Notes under the pieces: generated by a model | What the model saw: the letters and a program-made list of their open reading frames with translations, nothing else | Told to the model about the DNA's origin: nothing | Database searches by the model: none | Position numbers and translations under genes: made by a program | DNA from: Marimonas arenosa | GTDB lineage: Bacteria; Pseudomonadota; Alphaproteobacteria; Rhodobacterales; Rhodobacteraceae | NCBI RefSeq assembly: GCF_030848945.1 | Contig: NZ_JANHAX010000006.1 | Span: 124,001 to 188,000 of the forward strand | Reading direction: 5' to 3' | Length of the DNA: 64,000 bases | Shown: positions 8,384 through 16,416 of the stretch, one piece after another | Layout of the letters: every line of letters begins with the position of its first letter | Numbering within the stretch: the stretch's first letter is position 1

Positions 8384-9736
8384 ATGAAAACAGCTAATTT
8401 CTTGAAGGAAAACAACGCCCGTTCCGTCTGGCACCCGATGGCACATCCCGCCGACAGCCGCGCCAACCCGCCCACTATCGTCACCGAGGCCTCCGGCGTG
8501 ACCATCACCGATGTCGACGGACACACGGTGGTCGATGGCGTCGGCGGCCTGTGGAACGTCAACCTCGGCTTCTCCTGCCAGCTGATAAAGGAAGCGATCT
8601 CGGCCCAGCTCAACCAACTGCCCTACTATTCCATTTTCCGCGGGACCACCAACGACTGCGTCATCGAACTGGCGGAAGAACTGCGCGTTTTTTTCGCCCC
8701 CGACGGACTGACCCGCGCCTTTTACACCTCCGGTGGCTCCGACAGCGTCGAAACCGCGTTGCGGCTTGCCCGGCAGTATCACAAGGTCCGCGGCGAACCC
8801 GCCCGCACCAAGTATCTTTCCCTCAAGAAAGGCTATCACGGCACCCATTTCGGCGGCGCCTCTGTCAACGGAAACGCCAATTTTCGCACCGCGTACGAAC
8901 CGCTTTTACCCGGCTGTTTCCACATCCCCGCGCCATACACCTATCGCAACCCGTTTGGCGAATCCGACCCGGAAAAGCTCGCGCAGCTTTGCCTTTCTGC
9001 ACTGGAGGACGAAATCGCCTTCCAAGGGTCCGGAACGATCGCCGCCTTCATCATGGAACCCGTTCTTGGCGCCGGAGGCGTGATCCCGCCGCACTCATCG
9101 TTCATGCCTGGGGTGCGCGAGATTTGTTCGCGCCACGGAATCCTGCTCATCGCCGATGAGGTGATTACCGCCTTCGGCCGCACCGGCTCCTGGACCGGTT
9201 CGCGTCTTTGGGGCGTGCAACCCGACATGATGTCGACCGCCAAGGCGATAACTAACGGCTACTTTCCCTTCGGCGCGGTCATGATCGCCGAACACGTGGC
9301 CGAGGTGTTCGAGAGCGACGAAACCGGCAAGGCTGCCATCGGCCACGGCTACACCTATTCCGGCCACCCGGTCGGTGCCGCCGCCGCACTGGCCTGCCTG
9401 GCCGAGACCCGCCGGCTCAACCTCCCTGAAAACGCCGCGGCGCGCGGCGCCGAGCTTTTCGCGGGCCTTCAGACCCTTCAAACGAAATACGAGATCATCG
9501 GCGATGTCCGCGGCGGCCACGGACTGATGTGCGCACTTGAACTTGTCTCCGACCGCGCCACCAAGACCCCGATCGACAAGGCGACCATCGGCGCGGTGCA
9601 GGAGGGCGCCTACCGCTCCGGCGCCATGGTCCGCGTCTCTGGTCCCAACATCATCCTGTCACCGCCGCTGGTTCTCACGGCAGACGACGTGCAGACGATC
9701 CTGTCGGCGCTGGAGGCCGGATTCGCGTCGCTTTGA
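8384..9736 (+). CDS. Class III aminotransferase (omega-amino acid/amine:pyruvate type)
   Basis: A 450-residue PLP enzyme of fold type I, class III. Landmarks: the N-terminal HPMAH segment, TSGGSDSVETALRLAR (cofactor phosphate loop), KKGYHGTHFGG, the PLP-pyridine Asp in ADEVITAFGRTG, the Schiff-base Lys in STAKAITNG, and GHGYTYSGHPVG. The group includes beta-alanine, taurine, putrescine and other amine:pyruvate transaminases; which amine is used cannot be told. Start ATG 8384 has AGGAAG upstream; the longer frame to 8240 overlaps the small ORF. It converges with the ferredoxin gene and may complete amine oxidation started by the neighbouring P450 locus. Confidence 0.9.
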   Translation: MKTANFLKENNARSVWHPMAHPADSRANPPTIVTEASGVTITDVDGHTVVDGVGGLWNVNLGFSCQLIKEAISAQLNQLPYYSIFRGTTNDCVIELAEELRVFFAPDGLTRAFYTSGGSDSVETALRLARQYHKVRGEPARTKYLSLKKGYHGTHFGGASVNGNANFRTAYEPLLPGCFHIPAPYTYRNPFGESDPEKLAQLCLSALEDEIAFQGSGTIAAFIMEPVLGAGGVIPPHSSFMPGVREICSRHGILLIADEVITAFGRTGSWTGSRLWGVQPDMMSTAKAITNGYFPFGAVMIAEHVAEVFESDETGKAAIGHGYTYSGHPVGAAAALACLAETRRLNLPENAAARGAELFAGLQTLQTKYEIIGDVRGGHGLMCALELVSDRATKTPIDKATIGAVQEGAYRSGAMVRVSGPNIILSPPLVLTADDVQTILSALEAGFASL

Positions 9737-9775
9737 ACACGGTAACCACCTAAAGTGTAACCGCTTACAGTCCTA

Positions 9776-9800
9776 GGGCGGAGCCATACCGGCTCCGCCC
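9776..9800. terminator. Perfect hairpin between convergent genes
   Basis: GGGCGGAGCC-ATACC-GGCTCCGCCC: a perfect 10-base stem with a 5-base loop, lying between the ends of the aminotransferase and ferredoxin genes. No T-tract follows on either strand, so it may act as a bidirectional transcript-end stabiliser rather than a textbook terminator. Confidence 0.55.
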
Positions 9801-9826
9801 ATTCACCTACCAAGGCCTCGTTCGGC

Positions 9827-10138
9827 CTATTCCGGAACCCGCACCCTGAGTCCGTCAAGCGCCTCGGTTATCTCGATCTGGCATGATAGCCGCGATGTTG
9901 CTTCGCGCGGGGCCATGGTGACGTCGAGCATCTCGTCCTCGATTTCGCCCGGCCCACCAACCTTTTCGACCCAGTCCTCCGGCACCACGACGTGACAGGT
10001 TGCGCAGGAAAGATTGCCGCCGCAATCGCCGGTGATATTCGGAACACTTGCGGCCAGAGCCACGTCCTTCAACGTCATACCAGCACCGGCATCTGTCTTG
10101 ATCTCGGTGCCATCGGCCAGCTCGAAGGTTACTTTCAT
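9827..10138 (-). CDS. [2Fe-2S] ferredoxin (adrenodoxin/putidaredoxin type)
   Basis: A 103-residue vertebrate-type ferredoxin with cluster ligands C39-x5-C45-x2-C48-x37-C86, the spacing of P450- and dioxygenase-linked ferredoxins such as putidaredoxin. The acidic stretch GEIEDEMLD is where these proteins dock onto reductase and P450. It is the third gene of the leftward P450 operon, 11 bases after the glutamine-synthetase-like gene, and is almost certainly the electron donor to that P450. No ferredoxin reductase gene is present in the window, so a housekeeping reductase must supply electrons. Confidence 0.93.
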   Translation of the reverse strand: MKVTFELADGTEIKTDAGAGMTLKDVALAASVPNITGDCGGNLSCATCHVVVPEDWVEKVGGPGEIEDEMLDVTMAPREATSRLSCQIEITEALDGLRVRVPE

Positions 10139-10149
10139 GTCGTGCCCCC

Positions 10150-11439
10150 TTAGATGAAGTAGACATAGAAATCGCGCAGAGCATCACCCTCGAGCTCGCG
10201 TGTTTTCTTTTCTTCTTTCAGCCGCATGAATATCTGGTGTTCAGCCAGGTCCTTACCGACGGCTTCGGCAAGCAGAGTATCGGCGGCGAGATCCTTCATC
10301 ACCTGTTTCAGCCCGGTGCCAACGCCGTCCTTGGCGTCGGTGCGCTCAAACCCGTCGCCAGTTTCGATCGCCGGCAAGGGATAGCCCGCCGTCACACCCA
10401 GGCGCGCGGCCTGGAGAACGGCGGCCACGGCAGTATAGGGATTGGACGAGGCATCGGCCATGCGATGTTCGATCCGCGCCTTGGCGCCGCCTTCGGTCGA
10501 AACCCGGCTGGTGACGTTCCGGTGGTCGCCGCCCCAATTGCGCCAATACCCGGCCAGCGCGCCGGGCTGGAGACGCTGATAGGAGTTGGCGGTGGGAGCG
10601 GTAAACCCTGCAAGCCCCTTGTGATGATGCATGAGCCCGGCAATGCACCCCTTGGCGAGATCGTTCATATTCTCCGGCCCACCCTTGGGACCGTTGCCAA
10701 GCGCGTTGCGGCCGTCGGCATCGCGGAACGAAAAGTTGATATGCATTCCCGAGCCACCGGCCTCGGCGATCGGTTTCGGCATGAAGGTCAGCACGATGCC
10801 GTGTTCCAACGCCACTTCGCGCGCCATCTGACGGAACAGCACGATGTCGTCCACCGCCTTCACCGCCTCATCGAAGGTCAGCGTGAATTCGAACTGCGGG
10901 CTGTCATATTCTCCGGTCATCATTTCCAGCTTGAAGCCAAGCTGTTCGGCGCGCTCCCAGATGTCGTCGGTAAAACGCATCGGGTCGGTGAAAGGGCCGG
11001 TGCCATAGACAACGCCGCCAGGCGCATCATAAGGCACCAGCCGACCGTTTTCGTTACCCTGCATGGCGAAACACTCAAGCTCGATGCCGACCATCGGGGA
11101 CAGTCCCATCTCGCCCCAGTCGGCCACCGCCTTGCGCAGCGCACCACGCCCATCGAGTGTCAGGGGGGTGCCTGCGTCGTCATAAAGATCGCCCAGCACG
11201 ACTTTCGTACCCCGCTCCCAGCCGTCGCGGATATCCTCGGCCTTCCACTGCAGTTCCATGTCGGGCAAGCCCTGCATCATCATCGCACCCGGCGCATCGA
11301 GCAGGTCCTTGTCGTAGTGCACACCGAAAGTGGACCGGCAAAACCGGGTATTGTTGTCACCGATTTTAGATACCGGCAGATACTTTCCGCGCAGGATCGA
11401 CAGGTGATCGAGAAACATTGCGCGCAGGCGGTCTTGCAT
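10150..11439 (-). CDS. Glutamine-synthetase-family protein (probable gamma-glutamyl-amide ligase)
   Basis: A 429-residue member of the glutamine synthetase superfamily. Visible active-site segments: the glutamate/metal loop EYDSPQFEF, GGSGMHINFSF (ATP/metal), the TAPTANSYQRLQPG region, and the R-IEHR motif near residue 345. The sequence is of the GlnA-like kind that joins glutamate to amines (PuuA for putrescine; AtdA1/TdnQ-type for aniline; IpuC for isopropylamine), not the housekeeping GlnA. It lies between a P450 and its ferredoxin, and a GATase that could remove the glutamyl group is divergent from them. The function as an amine gamma-glutamylating enzyme is inferred from this context. 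Confidence 0.85.
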   Translation of the reverse strand: MQDRLRAMFLDHLSILRGKYLPVSKIGDNNTRFCRSTFGVHYDKDLLDAPGAMMMQGLPDMELQWKAEDIRDGWERGTKVVLGDLYDDAGTPLTLDGRGALRKAVADWGEMGLSPMVGIELECFAMQGNENGRLVPYDAPGGVVYGTGPFTDPMRFTDDIWERAEQLGFKLEMMTGEYDSPQFEFTLTFDEAVKAVDDIVLFRQMAREVALEHGIVLTFMPKPIAEAGGSGMHINFSFRDADGRNALGNGPKGGPENMNDLAKGCIAGLMHHHKGLAGFTAPTANSYQRLQPGALAGYWRNWGGDHRNVTSRVSTEGGAKARIEHRMADASSNPYTAVAAVLQAARLGVTAGYPLPAIETGDGFERTDAKDGVGTGLKQVMKDLAADTLLAEAVGKDLAEHQIFMRLKEEKKTRELEGDALRDFYVYFI

Positions 11440-11452
11440 GTGGGCTTCCTCC

Positions 11453-12712
11453 TCAGGCCGGGGTCATGGTGACGGGCAGTTCCTTGATCCCGCCGACGAA
11501 GTTTGACCGCAGGAACCGGTGCGGTCCAGCCGGTTCTACTTTGGAGATCCGCTTGGCGAGTTCCTGGAACAGAACCCGCACTTCCAGCCGGGCGAGGTGC
11601 ATTCCAAGACAGACATGCGGCCCGCCTTGGCCGAACGAGACATGCGGATTTGGGTGGCGAAACAGGTTTACCCGGAACGGATCGTCGAACACCGTTTCGT
11701 CCCGGTTGCCCGAAGCCCACCACAACAACACCTTGTCGCCTTCCTTCACCTTCTGATCATGCATCTCGAAATCGCGCGTCGCGGTGCGACGGAAATAAAG
11801 CGCTGGCGTCGCCCATCGGATGATCTCGTCAGCCGCTGTCTTCCAAACCTCGCCACCTTCCTGCATCTGGCCCAGCAATTCCTGCTGGTGCGCCATCGCC
11901 TGGATACCGGCGGCGATCGAGTAGCGGGTGGTGTCGTTGCCCGCGGCGACCAGAAGGCAAAAGAAGTTGCGGAACTCGTTCTCCGGCATGACCTCGCCGT
12001 CCTTGTCGGGCTGAAGGATCAGGTGGAGCACACCTTCGGTGTCGCCCTTGCGGTTTTTCTCGGCCATCAGCTCCTTGGCATAGTCGAACAACTCGGCGCC
12101 CGCCGGGGAATTGAACGGCATCAACCGGTATTCATCAGTTTCCATCTTGTCGAGCACGTGGTCGGTGAAATCCGGGTCGGTATTGGCAATCAGCGCGTCG
12201 CCCTTCTCGACCAGCCAGGGCAAGTCTTCGTCGGGCGTCCCCAGGATCTGGCCTAGCATCCGCATCGGCAACTGGCGGGCGATCGCCTTGGTAGCGTCGA
12301 AGCTTCCCAAATCTAGCGCCTGGTCGAGGATTTCGTCACACAGCTTCCGGATCTGGTCTTCGAACCCGGCAACCACCGGGGCTGAGAAGGCCTTGGCCAC
12401 CTTGATTCGGGTGCGCATGTGTTCGGGCGGGTCGGTCTCCTGGAAGGTGCGCCGGGCAAGGTATTCCTCGTAGCTCTGGTCCTCCATCCGGATGCCCCGG
12501 GCCGAGGACATCAGCCCGGTATCCCGGTTGAGCTTGAGAATGTCCTCGTTGCGGGTGACGTTCCAAAAGCCTTTGCCGCCGGACCACTCGGTCCATTCCA
12601 GAGGCGCCTCGCGGCGCATGCGGGCAAAGGTGTTGTGCGGCGGCCCTTCGGTGAAGGTGTCATGGCTGGACAGATCCGCATGTCCGTCGTCTGCCGGGGT
12701 CCAGACGGTCAT
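11453..12712 (-). CDS. Cytochrome P450
   Basis: A 419-residue soluble bacterial P450 with all core motifs: I-helix AGNDTT (oxygen activation), K-helix EIIR, and heme loop FGQGGPHVCLG, in which Cys is the axial ligand. The GGPH variant of the loop, one residue longer than FGxGxHxCxG, is typical of the CYP124/125/142-like group. It is first in an operon with a glutamine-synthetase-like gene and a [2Fe-2S] ferredoxin. The likely substrate is a gamma-glutamylated amine, oxidised at the carbon next to nitrogen or elsewhere; this is inferred from neighbours. Nothing upstream resembles an adjacent reductase. Confidence 0.93.
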   Translation of the reverse strand: MTVWTPADDGHADLSSHDTFTEGPPHNTFARMRREAPLEWTEWSGGKGFWNVTRNEDILKLNRDTGLMSSARGIRMEDQSYEEYLARRTFQETDPPEHMRTRIKVAKAFSAPVVAGFEDQIRKLCDEILDQALDLGSFDATKAIARQLPMRMLGQILGTPDEDLPWLVEKGDALIANTDPDFTDHVLDKMETDEYRLMPFNSPAGAELFDYAKELMAEKNRKGDTEGVLHLILQPDKDGEVMPENEFRNFFCLLVAAGNDTTRYSIAAGIQAMAHQQELLGQMQEGGEVWKTAADEIIRWATPALYFRRTATRDFEMHDQKVKEGDKVLLWWASGNRDETVFDDPFRVNLFRHPNPHVSFGQGGPHVCLGMHLARLEVRVLFQELAKRISKVEPAGPHRFLRSNFVGGIKELPVTMTPA

Positions 12713-12750
12713 TCGCGCCTCCCTGATATGATCATTGTTGTCCTTGCGCG

Positions 12751-12790
12751 CTTATAAATATACTAATGAACATGTTAAATATGTAAATAG
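12751..12790. promoter_or_regulatory. AT-rich divergent promoter with an AACATGTT dyad
   Basis: The 86 bases between the P450 and GATase genes hold an AT-rich block with an AACATGTT palindrome (12769-12776) inside a looser TAAT...ATTA-type dyad. It is a plausible operator for the nearby GntR regulator. Confidence 0.45.
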
Positions 12791-12798
12791 GGGAAATC

Positions 12799-13503
12799 AT
12801 GCGCATTGCCATCCTGATGTCCAACACTGACGAGAGCGACTTTGCCCAGGCTCATCCCAAGGACGGCGAGAAGTGGCGCGCTCGACTTATGCCACTCTGC
12901 CCAGACTGCGAGTTTCCGGTTTATTCAGTAAAGGACGGACACTTTCCAGAGCATGTCTCCGGGTATGACGGAGTCATCGTCACCGGCAGCCCCGCCTCGG
13001 TTCACGATCTCGACCCGTGGCTGCCCCGCCTCTTTTCCTTGATCCGCGAAGCATTCGAGGCCGGCGTGCCGCTGTTTGGCGCCTGTTTCGGCCACCAAGC
13101 CATTGCATTGGCGCTTGGCGGCGCGGTGTCGAACAACCCCGGGGGCTGGGTTTTTGGCACCATTCAGACCGAGGTTACGGCCCCCGCGCCGTGGATGGAC
13201 GGCGGACCGGTCCGCCAGTACGCCGCGCATATCGAACAGGTCACGCGCCTGCCTCGTGGCGCCACGGTGACCATGGCCAATGCGGGCTGCCCGGTGGGTG
13301 GCTTCGTGATCGGTCGAAAGGTTTTTACCACCCAGTATCACCCCGAGATGAACTCGGAGTTCATCGCAGCGCTAATCGAGGAACTCGCCGATCAGAAGCC
13401 GCCCGAGGTGATCGCAGCCGCCCGCGCCTCGCTCTCAGAGCGCGCCGACAACGCAAAGTTCGCACGCTGGATCATGGAGTTTTTCCGCCAGGAAGCAGGA
13501 TAA
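12799..13503 (+). CDS. Class I glutamine amidotransferase-like hydrolase
   Basis: A 234-residue GATase-1 domain protein with an intact triad: Cys96 in GACFGHQ, and His181 with Glu183 in QYHPEM. Stand-alone GATases of this kind act either as ammonia donors or as gamma-glutamyl hydrolases; in aniline and putrescine pathways (AtdA2- and PuuD-like, respectively) they accompany a gamma-glutamyl ligase. Here it diverges from the P450/ligase/ferredoxin operon, so hydrolysis of a gamma-glutamyl intermediate is the favoured role. It converges with the GntR gene, whose end is 9 bases away. Confidence 0.85.
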   Translation: MRIAILMSNTDESDFAQAHPKDGEKWRARLMPLCPDCEFPVYSVKDGHFPEHVSGYDGVIVTGSPASVHDLDPWLPRLFSLIREAFEAGVPLFGACFGHQAIALALGGAVSNNPGGWVFGTIQTEVTAPAPWMDGGPVRQYAAHIEQVTRLPRGATVTMANAGCPVGGFVIGRKVFTTQYHPEMNSEFIAALIEELADQKPPEVIAAARASLSERADNAKFARWIMEFFRQEAG

Positions 13504-13512
13504 TGCGCGCGC

Positions 13513-14163
13513 TCAATCGAGCGCAGCAAGCAGGTCCATCGCCGTGACCTGATCGAATTGTACATGCTCGGTCATGAACGCCTCGGCGTCTGGCGCCTTG
13601 CGCGCACGGATTAGTTCCAGCAGCGCCCGATGGTCGCCGGCAGACGCCGAAATGGCACCGGCGTAGCGATAGCGGGCTCGATAATACGCCAGCAGCTTTC
13701 GGGCGTTGGTCTTGATCATATCCAGCAGGAAAGGGTTGCCGGCCGCCAGAGCGACAGCTTCGTGGAATCTGAGATTAAGCTGATAATAGCGATCGGGATC
13801 GCTGTCGCCCTCGTCCGCCGCGTGACGTTCACAATCCGAGACGATGCGTTCCAGTTCCGCGATGTCTTTTGGTCCATGTCGGCGCGCCGCCAACCCCGCA
13901 GCCTGGCCCTCGAGCTTGGCATGGACTTCGAGGATCGCCAGAAACTCCTCAAGCGTCGGCTTGAACAAAACCGCCCCCTTGCGAGGTTGCCGATCCACCA
14001 GCCCCATGGCTTCGAGCCTGAGAATGGCTTCGCGTAATGGGGTCCGAGAGACACCGTATGCGTCAATCAGGGTTTTTTCTTCGATCGGATCGCCCGGGTT
14101 CAATTCGCCAAGGTCGATGCCCTCGAGGATCCGCTTGACGATCATGTCGGTCTGACCTGCCAT
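13513..14163 (-). CDS. GntR-family regulator (FadR/FCD type)
   Basis: A 216-residue protein. The N-terminal GntR winged helix contains LNPGDPIEEKTLIDAYGVSRTPLREAI..LRLEAMGLV, and the C-terminal all-helical FCD domain carries the metal/ligand residues in NLRFHEAVALAAGN and the late HRALLELI...EHV. FCD regulators usually repress catabolic genes until they bind a carboxylate or amino-acid ligand. The likely target is the P450/GATase divergent promoter. The start at 14163 agrees with the usual length of the family. Confidence 0.9.
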   Translation of the reverse strand: MAGQTDMIVKRILEGIDLGELNPGDPIEEKTLIDAYGVSRTPLREAILRLEAMGLVDRQPRKGAVLFKPTLEEFLAILEVHAKLEGQAAGLAARRHGPKDIAELERIVSDCERHAADEGDSDPDRYYQLNLRFHEAVALAAGNPFLLDMIKTNARKLLAYYRARYRYAGAISASAGDHRALLELIRARKAPDAEAFMTEHVQFDQVTAMDLLAALD

Positions 14164-14269
14164 GCCGGAACTATGCCGTTACCGGGTGGAAATGCAAACC
14201 TTGTCGCCATGGAGTTGGAGATCCCTGGTTTGACGGACACGTTTCAACTGATGAAGGAGAATGTTCTTC

Positions 14270-14429
14270 ATGCCGAAAACGGGAAACGCGTATCCCGCTT
14301 CACCCAGAGAGCAACAGGTGGCGCGGGTGCGAGCCAAGCGCAGCGTCGAAAGCTTGGGCAGGAGTATAAACCTGCGCCGCGACTATCCATGAATGGGTCA
14401 AGCAGGCTGCCGCTGTTTGGTGCGCATTC
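14270..14429 (+). pseudogene. IS3-family transposase orfA remnant, frameshifted
   Basis: From ATG 14270 (AAGGAGA just upstream) the frame reads MPKTGNAYPASPREQQVARV and RSVESLGR, then shifts. TIHEWVKQAAAVWCAF continues in another frame from 14382. Together these rebuild the start of an IS3-type helix-turn-helix OrfA (usually ...SFREQIV..ARAGRSVESLAREFEPSA.TIHEWVKQA). The upstream TTTGACGGACACGTTT may be part of the element's end. OrfB is missing, so the element is dead. Confidence 0.7.
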
Positions 14430-14589
14430 AGGAAATGTCCGCGACCATTGTGAAAAGTCCGCCTTCCTCCGTCACGGACAGTGAGCAGATGCTTGCTTCA
14501 GCAGCGAAGCTATATGGCGCCGCTGGATCGGACCGCGACGTTCGGGATCACGAGTTCAATACCATAGATCCTGGTATTACCGCATTGGA
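14430..14589. other. Non-coding stretch downstream of the IS remnant
   Basis: No gene was recognised. It probably includes decayed insertion-sequence DNA and the downstream end of the ectoine operon. No clear terminator hairpin was seen. Confidence 0.35.
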
Positions 14590-16014
14590 TCAAGCTGCCT
14601 GTCGAATATTGGGAGTGACCGTGTCAATCAACTCAGTGTGCAGGGCACGGATCGCAGCAGCCAGCGCATCGCGCTCGACCAGGAATTGCACGTCGACATT
14701 GCGCGGCCCCTGGCTTGCACCGACGATGTCGATCCCGGCCGCAGCAATCGCTGCTAACCCGCGCGGCAGGACGGAAAGCCCGCGTAAATCGCGCCCGATC
14801 ACCGACACCATAGAAAGCCGACGGCTGGTGATTTCGGCCGACGGGTAGCGCCCGGCGAGATCGCGTTCGACCCTGCGCATGGTTTTCAGCGACGTGTCCA
14901 GGTAATGCGTGATCGTATTGGCATTCGAGACTTTCGAAACGATCCGCACGTCGTGACGGGCGAGCACGTCGAGGATGGTGGCATCATAGCCTTTGACTCC
15001 AACCATGTCCTGCTCGAACAGCTCCAGCGAAACGACTTCGAGCCCGGTGACGATTTCTGTGGCAGGCGTCTGCGCGGGCTGGTCGTCAATCAATGTGCCG
15101 GGATCGTCGGGATCGAAGGCATTTGTAACGCGCAGCGGCACGTCGGCTTGACGCAGCGTTTTGGCCGCTTTGGGGTGAATCGCCTCCATTCCCATGTTTG
15201 AGAGTTGGTCCGCCACGTCGTAATTTGTCCGCCCGAGTTTGCGCACCGCACCTTCGCCGACGAGCTTTGGATCGCAGGAGGAAAGGTGAAACTCCTTGTG
15301 GATGATCGCCTCGCGGGCTTGCGTGAGAGCCGCAAGCCTCGAGAAGGTTACCTCGGAATAGCCGCGGTCGAATTCACCCATCAAGCCCTCGGCGCATTGG
15401 GCGTAGCCGGTAACGATCGGCATTTCGGAGGCCGGGTCGACCGCCTCGAAAGCCTTGAAAATGCGCTCTTCGAGCGTCACGTCGCCCTCGTCGCGCCAGC
15501 CGGAGAGGTCGACAAATCGTGCGTTCACCCCGGCACGCTGCAACAGCAAGGTGGTGACCAAAGCGGAATGCGCCTCGCCTAGCCCTGAAAGCAATTCCCG
15601 GGTCTGACCCATATGCTCGGCCAGCCGGAAATGGCCGTAGGAGCAGAGACGCTGCAGGTCGATCAGGCAACCGCGCGCCCCGTGCAGTCGTTCTTCGACA
15701 AAGGCGTCGGCCTGTTGCAGATCCCCGGGATGGTCGAGCACGCGGGTATGGACGTCTTTCATCGCCTCGGCCACACGGTCGAGCTGATCATGCCAGCCGT
15801 GATCGGTATCATCATTGGCAAAGCTGGCATAAACGCCCGGCTGTCCCGATTTCTTGTGTTCGAGCAGAAGATCGGTGATGCCGCTAAAAGCCGAGACGAC
15901 GAAAATCCGGCCGTATAGATCGGCGCCCTCGCGCTCGCCGATGAAAAGCGTATCGCGCAGCTCATCGGCACGGGATATCGATGTCCCGCCAATTTTCTCG
16001 ACAGTGTGGGTCAT
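14590..16014 (-). CDS. ask: Ectoine-cluster aspartate kinase (Ask_Ect)
   Basis: A 474-residue aspartokinase starting MTHTVEKIGGTSISRADELRD, with the kinase N-terminal KIGGTS motif, the catalytic FDRGYSEVTF (FxRGGSD-like) segment, and two C-terminal ACT domains (around VKGYDATILDVLARHDV and VIGRDLRGLSVLPRGLA). It makes aspartyl phosphate, the precursor of the ectoine substrate aspartate semialdehyde. Cluster-encoded isoforms are thought to escape normal lysine/threonine feedback. The start is chosen 1 base after the ectC stop, with GAGGAAG upstream; an in-frame ATG at 16038 lies inside ectC. It is the fourth and last gene of the operon. Confidence 0.93.
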   Translation of the reverse strand: MTHTVEKIGGTSISRADELRDTLFIGEREGADLYGRIFVVSAFSGITDLLLEHKKSGQPGVYASFANDDTDHGWHDQLDRVAEAMKDVHTRVLDHPGDLQQADAFVEERLHGARGCLIDLQRLCSYGHFRLAEHMGQTRELLSGLGEAHSALVTTLLLQRAGVNARFVDLSGWRDEGDVTLEERIFKAFEAVDPASEMPIVTGYAQCAEGLMGEFDRGYSEVTFSRLAALTQAREAIIHKEFHLSSCDPKLVGEGAVRKLGRTNYDVADQLSNMGMEAIHPKAAKTLRQADVPLRVTNAFDPDDPGTLIDDQPAQTPATEIVTGLEVVSLELFEQDMVGVKGYDATILDVLARHDVRIVSKVSNANTITHYLDTSLKTMRRVERDLAGRYPSAEITSRRLSMVSVIGRDLRGLSVLPRGLAAIAAAGIDIVGASQGPRNVDVQFLVERDALAAAIRALHTELIDTVTPNIRQAA

Positions 16015-16015
16015 G

Positions 16016-16411
16016 TCAGGCTTCCTCAGCCACTGCATAGGAGCCGTCTTCGCGGTGCACCTCGTTGCCGGTCACGGGCGGATTGAAACAGCAGGCCATG
16101 ACCAGTTCCTCCTCGGCGCGCAGCGTGTGACGGTCGTTTTGATCGAGCGCATACATCACGCCGGGCGCGATCTTGTGGGTCTCGCCCGTGGCCAGATCGG
16201 TGATCGAGCCCTTGCCTTTCATGCAATAGACGCTCTCGAAATGGTTCTTGTACTCGAACGTGTGCTCGGAACCTTCCTCGAGAAAGGTGATGTGGAATGA
16301 AAACCCCATTCCATCATCGTCCAGCAGCATTCGCACGCTCGTCCATTGCGCGTCCGAGACCACCCGGTCGCGGTCGTCATTGATGATCTTGTTGAAGTCT
16401 CTTACGATCAT
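16016..16411 (-). CDS. ectC: L-ectoine synthase
   Basis: A 131-residue cupin enzyme that cyclises N-gamma-acetyl-2,4-diaminobutyrate to ectoine. It starts [19 protein letters not shown] and carries the Glu and His of the active-site cupin ([27 protein letters not shown]) and the [18 protein letters not shown] terminus, all strongly conserved in EctC. It lies 5 bases after ectB and 1 base before ask. No ectD hydroxylase follows, so the product here is ectoine, not hydroxyectoine. Confidence 0.97.
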   Translation of the reverse strand: MIVRDFNKIINDDRDRVVSDAQWTSVRMLLDDDGMGFSFHITFLEEGSEHTFEYKNHFESVYCMKGKGSITDLATGETHKIAPGVMYALDQNDRHTLRAEEELVMACCFNPPVTGNEVHREDGSYAVAEEA

Positions 16412-16416
16412 GTCGG

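Noticed and set aside
10237..11472. 411-codon open frame opposite the glutamine-synthetase-like gene
   Set aside because: It is a shadow of the minus-strand gene, which has clear GS motifs; the plus-strand translation shows no domain.
14173..14484. 103-codon plus-strand ORF
   Set aside because: It covers the frameshifted IS3 orfA remnant in a different frame and has no ribosome-binding site of its own.
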